A stretch of DNA of 64,000 nucleotides from Lepidostoma basale. Taxonomy: Eukaryota > Arthropoda > Insecta > Trichoptera > Lepidostomatidae. Position 1 is the stretch's first letter; each line of letters begins with the position of its first letter. Positions 22,821 to 32,400 of the stretch are shown here, piece after piece. The translations under genes and the position numbers were made by a program. The DNA lies in NCBI GenBank assembly GCA_022606425.2, contig JAHDVF020000090.1, positions 248,001 to 312,000 of the forward strand, written 5' to 3'. A model generated the notes under the pieces. That model was not told where the DNA came from. It searched no databases and saw only the letters and a list, made by a program, of their open reading frames with translations.

Positions 22821-23590
22821 AGGTATGTAAGCCAATTCTTCTTCTTGTCCTATTACATCTCCGTGGTGCATAGGGCCTCAAGGAAGCTTCTTCACCTGAC
22901 TCTATCGCACGCCTGATGCCTAACATCATTCCAAGTGAGGCCTGCTGCTTTAACATTGTTCTGCAGAGTTCTTCTCCAGGTAGCTCTAGTTCTGCCTCGC
23001 TCCCTCTTTCCAGAAGGGCAAGGGACCAATCTAGTGCCCCCTGATCGATGCAGGCTGGGTTCCGTCTCAGGGTGTGGCCGGTTCGTAGCCATTCGCGTCT
23101 AGCGACTTGTTCTCTGATTGGCTTTTCGCCTGCCATGGCCCAGAAAACGGTATTTGACACTGTTTGGGGTCAAAAGATCTTGAATATTGAACAATGGCAG
23201 CTGTTTATAAACACCTGGAGGTGTCCGTGGTAGATTTACAAGTATCACAGTTTGGAGCCTGAGGTTTCTCGAAATAATACTGGAACATCATATAGGACGA
23301 AGCATTGCAAAAGCACTCCTCGCCTCGTTGAGTCTGCTGGCTACCTCCTCTTCCGTACCTCCTGAGCCCGCTATCATACTACCGAGGTAAAAAGCTGGTA
23401 ATGGTCATAAGGGGGACACCGCCGAGCAAGATTGGGGTGGATTCATTTGTGGACACTCGTAGGTCTACTGTCTTGGACATGTTAAATTTTAGACCCACTT
23501 TTGCCGCTTCCTCGTAAAGTCTATACAGTTTCTGTTCTTGTTCCACCAGGTTTATCGAAAGCAGACAGAGATCATCAGTATACAGGCATT
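22820..23590 (-). mobile_element. LINE ORF2 relic: end of RT and C-terminus (LINE-C)
   Basis: The minus strand first reads the RT thumb region (LVEQEQKLYRLYEEAAKVGL, KFNMSKTVDLR). It then reads WLRTGHTLRRNPACIDQGAL and, after a frame change, TWRRTLQNNVKAAGLTWNDV. These are hallmarks of an insect LINE ORF2 C-terminus. Frameshifts mark it as dead. Confidence 0.75.
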
Positions 23591-23689
23591 ATATGGCGAT
23601 TCAACATATTACTTTAATACTTCATATCTATATAATATATAATAATATATAAAAATGCAATGGTCTCAAGAACATTTGAACTTAATAAT

Positions 23690-23860
23690 ATATAAAATAA
23701 TAGTTGAGAAAGTATATCTAAACGGAACTAGATATAGGGGAAGACTGATGAAAACGTGGCACGATCAAATTAATCAATTATTAAATATCGGCTACGTGAG
23801 AAGTCTTACTGCCAATCTCTTCCGGAGGTGGCGTGATGTTTAGTTAGTTATTACATAACA
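23690..23860 (+). mobile_element. LINE-A 3' tail
   Basis: acggaactagatataggg, aaaacgtggcacgatcaaat, aatcggctacgtgag-like block, and ggcgtgatgtttagttagtt. Confidence 0.5.
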
Positions 23861-24630
23861 TATGAATGGTATCTTTGTAATTGGTAAACGAGGTAGGTCT
23901 ATAATTGCAAGTAATCCCCGAGTAGAACCCACCGAATCAAATAGAAGTGGCTAGAGAATTTCGATTTATCGAAACGCGTCCGTATTTGTAGAGAAAGAAA
24001 AAAAAGTTTGTTTTGTTATTATGATGGACCTATAGAACAGTAACCAAGTATATGTTTCAATTGGAGATTTCCCTTTGTTTGAAAAATTCTACTCGTTAGA
24101 GGAAAGACTTTTTAATAAAAAAGCTCAGAAAAATGATTACAAGTACTTCCATATTGTGCACAGTGGCCGTGTACTCGTATCGCACGGGCCGTGTGCGGCG
24201 CACGTAGAGAAATCAACAATTATATCGTAAGCCCCGCTACCGAACTGCTAGTCGGAGGTTTCGTTTTAATTTCGTTATCCAGGATTCGCAGCAGGGAAGT
24301 AATTTCCGGTCGGATTGTTTGAGGACCTAAGGTCATCCTGAACCGAATCACCGGAAATAGGGTAAGAGTGGCGAGCAAACAGGAAGCGGGTTGATTCCGG
24401 GATATCGCCGGGAGCACGGTGACTCAATTCTTCGACAAAACTAAATTTATACTTTTGTACGAAGCACTCCTATTTGTGATTTGAAATGTTTTGTTATAAG
24501 ATCACATTAATATGTTTTTTTAAACAGTCGATCGGTTTCAACAAAACAAACATAGTACAAATGATGAAGCACCGCTTGAAGTGTTACTGGTCGTTAATTT
24601 TATAAACAAAATAAAGTGCTTTTAAAAAAT
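23861..24630. other. No recognised gene
   Basis: 24170-24430 is GC-richer and unique (cacgggccgtgtgcggcgca, ggtcggattgtttgagga-like) but lacks a splice-supported frame. Confidence 0.2.
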
Positions 24631-24865
24631 ATTTATTGTTTCTTCAGCAATGGTGTAAAACTCCATATAAAATGATTAATACGAATAAAAACGTCTCTTT
24701 TCTAGAAGATTGATTATATTTTATGTGAATGACATGTCTAAAGCATTATTAAATGTTACACATCGCCTGTTGCGGAACATGTCATTCACATAAAATATAA
24801 TTAAACTTCTCGAAAACAGACGTTTTCATTCGTATTAATTATGCCATGAAAACAATATAAATATT
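24631..24865. mobile_element. FB1 foldback MITE
   Basis: tattgtttcttcagcaatgg, tgtaaaactccatataaaat, ttctagaag, gaatgacatg, then gaacatgtcattcacataaa, cgaaaacagacg, ttcattcgtattaatta. Confidence 0.7.
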
Positions 24866-24889
24866 AATTTATTTTTAAAACTTAAAAGA

Positions 24890-25072
24890 TGTATACAAGT
24901 AGTGTGAATGGAAAAAGAAGTCGAGGAAGGCCAAGGAGGACATGACACGACCAAATTAGTCAATTACTGAAAGGCGGCCACGTTCGAAGTAGGAAAGAAC
25001 AATATGGCGATACATCCTCTCTGCCTACCCCTCCGGGGAAACGGTATGCTGGTTAGTTAGTTAGTTAAAACT
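24890..25072 (+). mobile_element. LINE-A 3' tail
   Basis: acaagtagtgtgaatggaaa, gaggacatgacacgaccaaa, ggcggccacgttcgaagtag, and ctggttagttagttagtta. Confidence 0.6.
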
Positions 25073-25133
25073 TAAATTGCAGTATTTATACCAGTCGTAA
25101 CTAATCTCGTTTGTTTTTTTTTTATAAATATTT

Positions 25134-25373
25134 TTATTATTATTATTTTGTCGAATAGCTCATTACACCATTACACCTACAGCGCGAGCCATCCATGTAA
25201 ACGGTATAGCTATTAATATTGATTCTCATGACATGCGATAGGTAGCTAATGCATCGCCATTTTGTTGTCCAAAGAAATGTGAAAAGTGTGAGAATCACAC
25301 TGTCATCGCCGGGAATCGAACCGGGATCTTTAGTGTGGCAGTCTTAGTTGTTGCGATTCTGTCACGAAGGTTG
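25134..25373 (-). mobile_element. tRNA-derived SINE
   Basis: The minus strand starts with a tRNA-like head (ccttcgtgacagaatc, ggttcgattcccggcgatga as box B region). It is followed by the family body (gcgatgcattagctacctat, catggatggctcgcgctgta) and a TAA-repeat tail. Confidence 0.65.
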
Positions 25374-26255
25374 TCAATTAAACCGAACCTGGATTAATCA
25401 AATGGAAACCATGGTCAAACAAAAGAGGGGTCAGAATGCCTCAGGAGTACGACGTAGCCTCAATGGCGGGTTAGCAGTGATTGAAAAAGACGAGCGACAG
25501 GAAGGACGGAAACGTTTGGAAGAGGTTTATATCCGGAGTGGTCCAGCTTGAGGAAGAAGAAAGAAGAAGGATCAGTTGACTTACTTTCTATAATTAATAC
25601 GTAGATCGAGAGTCTCTTAAAATTTTCATTATTTTAATTGTTTTCACTACTGTTTTCATCTCTATAAAAGGATCAGGAATTTATCATGAAAATAAATGAA
25701 AGAGAAGACTTTTATCTTGAAATTATATTATATATTACTTTGGTGATATGTTTTGGCTTATTATTATCAAACATCTTTGATAATACATTTGATATTTTTT
25801 TCATATAAAACTGATGGTTTTTCCAATATTAAATAATTGATGATAATTTTAATTCAAAGAAACCACACATGTTTATTTAAGACCTTCGTCCAAGTCCCCG
25901 GGATGGAGTGGTGTGGAAGAGAATTGTTCAAGATGTTGATTGTTAATTTTTTTTATCAAATATGATAAAATGAAGTGTTTTCTAAAAAAAACAATATTTG
26001 ATTTCTAAGAGAAAATAACGACATTTTAGATTGTGTGAAGCGTAGCACTGTGCGGTGATGTCTGTAATACTGTCGCTCTGTCTAAGTACGAATGCAAACA
26101 CGCAACACAGATAGATGGTCCATCTACTAATATGTATAATTTGCACTACGGAGGAAAGAAATAACAGGCTAGGATATTAATTGATGATACTCGAACCAAA
26201 CTTATAAGATTCACCTCGGGTGTTAATCTGCAATAACGAAGTAATATTATTAATT
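25374..26255. other. LINE-like C-terminal fragment, then no gene
   Basis: 25380-25575 (plus) resembles a LINE C-terminal end with a gaagaagaaagaagaag tail (GGLAVIEKDERQEGRKRLEE before it). The rest is AT-rich and unassigned. Confidence 0.35.
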
Positions 26256-26318
26256 TTTGTTTCTTGAAAAATGATGTAAAACTCTTTATTAAATTATTAG
26301 TATGAATGAAAATGTAGC
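26256..26318. repeat. FB1 MITE end fragment
   Basis: tttgtttcttgaaaaatgat, gtaaaactctttattaaatt, gaatgaaaatg. Confidence 0.5.
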
Positions 26319-26930
26319 CCAATACAGAAAACAAGTACAACGAGTCTATGGGATTGTATTTGGAAAGAGTAAGGCATTGCATTCATTAATGATTTGATAG
26401 ATAATATTGTGGCGGCTAACTCCTTCATATTACACTAATCAGACGTAAAATAAGCTGGACCTTTGAGCATCCTTTTAAAGGTTATGTTAAAACAGAATGT
26501 GTCCAGCTTCGAAAATCACTTATCTACTCTTCTCTGGCCGGCTATTGCTCGGAACGCTCGTGATCGCCGTGCACAACTCACACATTAGTAGTTAAGTCTC
26601 GTTTGCAATATTCAAACAAATCGCTAACAGTGTTTGTTTCATATCTTTTGGATTTTAACACTCTTGAAACTCGTCGAATGATCTTTCTAGATAAGCATTT
26701 CTTTAAACTGTTTTCCGGAGGCCTTTTTTCGGAGGAAGCGGACAAACCAGGAATACCGAGGAAACTAAATCTATACGTTCCTTAGAGCTAAAGCAGAGCA
26801 AGGGGGCACATTATTTTATCCCCAAATTGCTGCACAGAGGCTTTTACAAGTTCTCCTGTATTGAGATGTGGTGTTGGTGACGAATTTTGTGTATACCCTG
26901 GACGCCGAGAAGAACAAACCAGTCAATCAT
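26319..26930. other. No recognisable gene
   Basis: Intermediate composition; short frames only. Confidence 0.2.
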
Positions 26931-26939
26931 TGACCAGCT

Positions 26940-27245
26940 GGGTATCAGGGCAAGACTCTCGCGGATGTACTTTCAGAGCGTGTTAAATATTTTGGACACA
27001 TAGCTCGGAGAAATCAGGATCAACCTTGAAAAGCTCATCATCATGGGCAAAGTAGAGGAAAGACGACCACAAGGATGACCACCGTCTGCTGGTCTGATCA
27101 AATCAGGGAGCAGACAGGTTTCTCATTAGCTGGAGCCTGGAGACTGGCGGGTGACAGAAGCGCATGGCGTGTCATTGTCAATGGTTTATAGGATGGACAC
27201 GACCCTCAATCATGAGAAATACGACTGAGAAGAAGAAGATTAAGG
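26940..27245 (+). mobile_element. LINE ORF2 C-terminus (LINE-D)
   Basis: RVKYFGHIARRNQDQP, then a stop, then VCWSDQIREQTGFSLAGAWR and DRSAWRVIVNGL with a gaagaagaagatt tail. It shares YFGHI with 43675. Confidence 0.7.
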
Positions 27246-28130
27246 GGTATTCGTTTTTTTAACGAGGTGGCAAAGGGGATACACCTCTTTGGGTGCAGTT
27301 ATATCGAGTTCGTAATTACCCTTACGATAAGAGGAATAAAGAGATAACGTGCCATATTTTTATTCATTATATGCATATTTATTATACTAAAATTAACAAC
27401 ACAAATAATAACATTTAAAACTAAACAATACGAAAGCTCATTTCACTATCAACATAAACATAAATACTTTTGGTCTCACTGACTCAGTCATAGACGAAGA
27501 TGATAACTTAATCTGTAAAGAGCAAATGAAACCGAAACGGTATTTTACGTAAACTGTTCCACAGTAGTGCGCGGTGGTTCCCCAAAGCTGTTTTCTTTAT
27601 TTCGTTTTCCGTTATCCCCTGTTGCCTCCCAGCCGCCCCCACAGCCAGGTGAACAAATCCTCCCTCGCAGTTTTCATTTGATTAAAATTCGACATCCGAA
27701 TGACTAGCTCTGAAGTTATTACTAACAAATTAAATCGGTGCGCTTCGTACTGACCGGCGGGCGGGGCGACGGAGATTGCCAGGGACGGCGCGAGAGTGAA
27801 ACCATGGCAACGGAACTTATTTTTTAACTTAAAAGTTGAATGAAAACTGGTGAAAAAGAGAGGAGTCTATTTGTGAATATAACTCAGAGTGTGTGAAACC
27901 GGAAGTATCAAGTCGAGTCCATTTTCTTGGAGTGGATTCGAGTGCTTGGCTTTATGTTTACAGTATTTATACTTATGTTTTATTCACTCGCTACACAGCT
28001 TGTTACGCACGAAATAGAATAACTAGACTGAAAGCTAGTATCTAGATATTATATCTAGAGATATTTGGTAAGATATAAACAAAAATGTTTATTTGTTCAA
28101 GCTCTTTGATAATACAATGATTTCCTATTT
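27246..28130. other. No gene; GC-rich patch at 27545-27830
   Basis: The patch (cagccgcccccacagccagg, gaccggcgggcggggcgacg, accatggcaacgg) is unique here. GCCATGG-type context and an X-box-like CCATGGCAAC are seen, but the ATG there opens only seven codons. Confidence 0.25.
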
Positions 28131-28484
28131 ATTGTTTCTTGAACGATGATGTAAAACTCCGCATTAAATAATTAATACAAGTTCCAGGGAATACTTTTCA
28201 ATATTCAGAGGTTTAACCCTTAATTATTTTCAATGATGTATTCAGCCATGTCAATTACCTTAACCACCCTACGTATTTAAACGTTCTGTACCATTCTGCG
28301 CTATCCCGTATCAAGTACGCGCTTGAGATAAAGTAATGTACCTAAAATGTATAAACTGTTAGGGATACGCGCGTGTGCCAACAACACTCGAGTACAAGTT
28401 TTCATAAATATGATAGTTTTACAAGTAATACAATACAATAATAAAACTTCTAGTACACAGACATTTTCATTCGTATAATTATAC
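28131..28484. mobile_element. FB1 MITE split by another repeat
   Basis: The left end (tattgtttcttgaacgatga, ttaaataattaatac) and right end (aaaacttctagtacacagac, ttttcattcgtat) are FB1. The middle 28184-28437 is replaced by a segment matching 13525-13700 in reverse. Confidence 0.6.
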
Positions 28485-28900
28485 AATGATTTCAATATTT
28501 ATTTAATTGTGAAATAAAAGTAAAAGCGAATAAATAATAAAATCTGAAGTTAAGTCCAGATTGCGAAAATTAAAAACTAAAAGCAAAGATTGGAGTGAAA
28601 CAGGCTACATTTGATAACACCGTAAAGCAAAACACGTCACAACTATTAAATAAATATAAACTTCTACAAATCGAACACTTCGGTAAGTAAACATAATTTT
28701 TATATTAGGGTATTCGGAAAAATAATTCAATTTTATATTTCATAAACGAGGGAAGGACATTCTATTACTACGAACTATTATTAATATCACTATCGTTGCA
28801 GCTACATTAATTATGGATCGTGTTGTGATGACCGTTAAGAAATCAGGAACAGGAAATAAAACAAGATCATTTCAGATTAAGCCATAATATTATCACCGTT
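28485..28900. other. No recognisable gene
   Basis: AT-rich; no coding frame or family match seen. Confidence 0.2.
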
Positions 28901-29245
28901 ATTTATGTAAGGCAGATGATTGCATCATTAGCAAAATTAAAAAAGGATCTCTGAGATGGTTTGGACATATGCAACGAATGGACCAGAGAAGAATGGTTAA
29001 AATGTTGTTTACAAGCAGTGTGAGTGGAAAGAGAAGCCGTAGAATACCAAGGAAAGCATGGCACGACCAAATTAATCAAATACTGAAAGGCGGCCACATT
29101 CGAGGTCGAAAAATCGACGAGCGTGTGTGTTAAGATGTATGATTGTGGAGGAAGCTAGAGACGTATGTCAGAACAGAACGGTTTGCGGTCCATCTTCTGT
29201 GCCTACCCCTCCGGCGGAACGGCGTGTTGGTTAGTTAGTCAGAGT
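28901..29245 (+). mobile_element. LINE-A 3' end
   Basis: aaggcagatgattgcatcat, ggtttggacatatgcaacga, ggcacgaccaaattaatcaa, gcctacccctccggcggaac, ending ttggttagttagtc. It lies 120 bp beyond the 3' end of gene C, in antisense orientation. Confidence 0.7.
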
Positions 29246-29295
29246 ACAAAATATTAACTGGAAAGTGTATTTTGTCAAAGATATGTTAATATAAG

Positions 29296-29301
29296 TTTAT
29301 T
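29296..29301 (-). terminator. Possible poly(A) signal of gene C
   Basis: AATAAA on the minus strand, about 70 nt after the terminal stop codon, in AT-rich sequence. Spacing and strand fit. Such hexamers are common by chance in AT-rich DNA. Confidence 0.4.
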
Positions 29302-29368
29302 GTGTAGTATTACATTGCGTGTTCGGGTATTACAAGAAGCTCTTCAGGACTAATCGGATGAAGATGTG

Positions 29369-29401
29369 TTAATTTGACCTTCTTGAGCGGAATTCCAAGG
29401 C
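29369..29401 (-). CDS. Gene C terminal exon, fourth Cys lost
   Basis: The acceptor cgtttttctttccag is followed by ALEFRSRRSN and TAA at 29369-29371. In A and B this position has Cys (ALEYC, AVKFC); here TGC has become CGC (Arg). Together with the stop in exon 7 this suggests the last domain is no longer under selection. Confidence 0.55.
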   Translation of the reverse strand, partial: ALEFRSRRSN

Positions 29402-32400
29402 CTGGAAAGAAAAACGTTACTCTGTGTTTAAATAAACTAATCAGGAAACTGTATACTACTGATGTTACTATACTCTCACGGATAGTTTAGGCTTCCATCT
29501 TTAGAAATGCATATTTTTCATATAATTTGACTGTATAATTTGACAGTAATATCATATTGGTGGGTTTTAAGCTAGAGAAATCCAAACCATGTCACTTCCA
29601 TCTGATGCAAAAACGCTTTTAGAAAACGAACATATCAATTAAACTATAAAACTATTTTAAGATAGCCATGTATCATAAAGTCACTCAGGAGAAAGCCCGG
29701 TGGTGGTACAACAGCGTTTATAATAAATTATTGAATATGCTTTATTATAAATAAAGGGTTACTATCTCTCCCACTTTATCGAGTAGTTGAGGGCACGAGT
29801 AAGGTGACTACGTAGTATAAACATTCCAGAAAATAAATCTATGACAAAAGTAGATCTGAGCTGAATAGCTTGGTATGGTAAATGTGCGCGGAAACCAAAC
29901 CCACGAAATCACCAAGAGTTCTAGATGGGCTTACTTGTCTTCATCGAAGTGAAATACTCCTATCTTTATAAAAATGTCAAAATAACTCTGTATTCACTGG
30001 GAGGAATTCAATAATCGCAATGAAAATACTCACATCGCATCGAAAGCCAATTTATTGACCTAGGCAATAAGAGCTTGGACCCCACGAACAAGGGTTACTC
30101 CCCGGTAGCTGATGGGGTTCTGATGACGTTTGTGGAGCTGGTGTAGTTGAAGGTTGTCCTAAGTTCCATCTGACTTGTATGCAGTACTCCACGCTCTGTA
30201 TGGAACAAACAAGCAGTAAGCTTGTAACATTGCGAATAACAACACATATTTTCAAAATATTTCAATGTCAAAGGAAAATATGGGATAGATAAACCCGAAA
30301 CAACAAACATTCGCAATCCGTCTTTGTGTCTTTACTCACGTTACATCGAACAGCATTTTCTTGACTTTCGCACCAATAGCTTGGACCCCATGCGCAAGGG
30401 TCATTTCCCGGTGGCTCAGGAGTGTCTGATGTGGTTTGCGGAGCTGGTGTAGTTATAGGTTGTCCTAAGTTCCATCCGACTTGTACGCAGTACTCCACGC
30501 TCTGTATAGAACAAGCAAGTAGTAAGCTCGAAACGTTATAAATAACAACAAACAATATAACGAGTGTCAAGGAGAAAAAATGCGATAGACTCGAAATAAC
30601 AAACATTCGCGATCCATCTTGCAAGTAGAGGGTACTACATAGGACATTGACTTCGGGATGAGAGTTTGCAGGATTATATTACACCCCAAAAGTCATCAGC
30701 CAGCCAATTTCTAGAAAAAAGTCTTTAAATTTTTTACCGTTGTTAAAAAAAAACATGACGGGAATTGAAACGGATACTAACCGGCTAGCGAGGTAGGGAA
30801 GCCAAGCATTCCTCTCAGCCACCTAGATATGGATACTAGTGATACAACGGTGAAAATTTCAAAAGCTTTTTTTTAATTGAAAAGACTTGCGCTATCTTAC
30901 TTTGGATAATGGAAGATTCTTAGGGGGTACAAAAAATCTGCGAAATCCCATCCCGAAGTCAATTTTCTATGTCGTGCCCTCCCCTTGTTAGTTTCATTAC
31001 TCACATTACATCGAACGGCATTATCTTGACTTTCACACCAAAAGCTCGGACCCCACGTGCAAGGGTCACTTCCCGGTGGCTCGAGAGTGTCTGCTGACGT
31101 TTGCGGAGCCGGTACAGGCGTAGGTTGTCCTCCGTTCCATATAACTTGTTTGCAATATTCCACTTTCTGTACAGAACAAATTAGTCACGGAATAAAAACA
31201 GGAGTCTACAAAGTACGGACAGCCAAAGATTTAATAAATAATCATATCACATTGAACGGCGTTATCTTAACTTTGACAATAAAACTTTGGACCATACGAG
31301 CTAGCATTAATGCCCAGTAGCTCGACAGTAGCTGGTGGAAGGTTGTTGTACGATCCACACAGCGCTTATACAAAACTCCAATCTCTGTATATACGAGTAT
31401 GTTTATATGTAAGTGATTAAGTCGAATGTATGACAATTTGTGACATAAGCGCGAGCGCTGAGGAACTGGATCAAGTTACCGAATTTATCTATTTCGGAAG
31501 CATGTTTACAAGAGATGGATAAATGGAAAAAGACATCGAAAGAAGGGTCGGTGCTGGAAAAAACATTAATGGCTCTCTGAAAGTCATCACTGCAAATATA
31601 AATATTTCAATTAAAGCAAAGATAGCAGTACATAATTGAGTTCTTCCCAACACTTATGTATGGAAGTGAAGCTTGGATCTGGCAAACAAAGGATGAAAGT
31701 AGGATAAATGCCGTAGAAATGAGATCACTAAGAAGAATTTGTGAGAAAACGATACATGATAGAATACCGAACGACGAAATAAGAAAGAAATGTAAGGCAG
31801 ATGATTGCATCATAAGTAAAATAAAAAAGGATCCCTGAGATGGTTTAGAAATATGGAACGAATGGGAGAGAATTGAATGAATTCAAATGTCGGCAATGTT
31901 TATTGAAATCAATATAAAAAAAGAAACGAGAGCGAATTAAATTGCCATGCGAAGAACCTTTAATAGAAGGGTCCTTGTAAAACGAAGTTTCTCATAATAA
32001 GTACTTTAAAAATAACATTATTATTATTATTATTGTTTTGTTGAATCGTTCTTTACATCATTACAGCGCAAGCCAAAGCGATGTAAAGGGTATAGCTATC
32101 AAATTGATTCTCGTGACATGTGATAGCTAGCTAATCTATCGCCAATCTATTGTCACATGAATTCTGCCCGAGACCAAAAATATGTGCGGAAATGGATAGT
32201 TTATAGTTAAGCGGTTACCGTAAGGATAATAAAGTCTAGGTTACTATTATTTTTAAATCCAGTTTAATAATTGCTTCCATTTATACAATATATAGCCCTA
32301 TCAATATGGGTAATTCCAGTGACTTACAAGATATCCAAATCTAATACAGTTGGACAGTACTCCTTTCAACGACACATATCATAGTCAAAATAATCGTACT

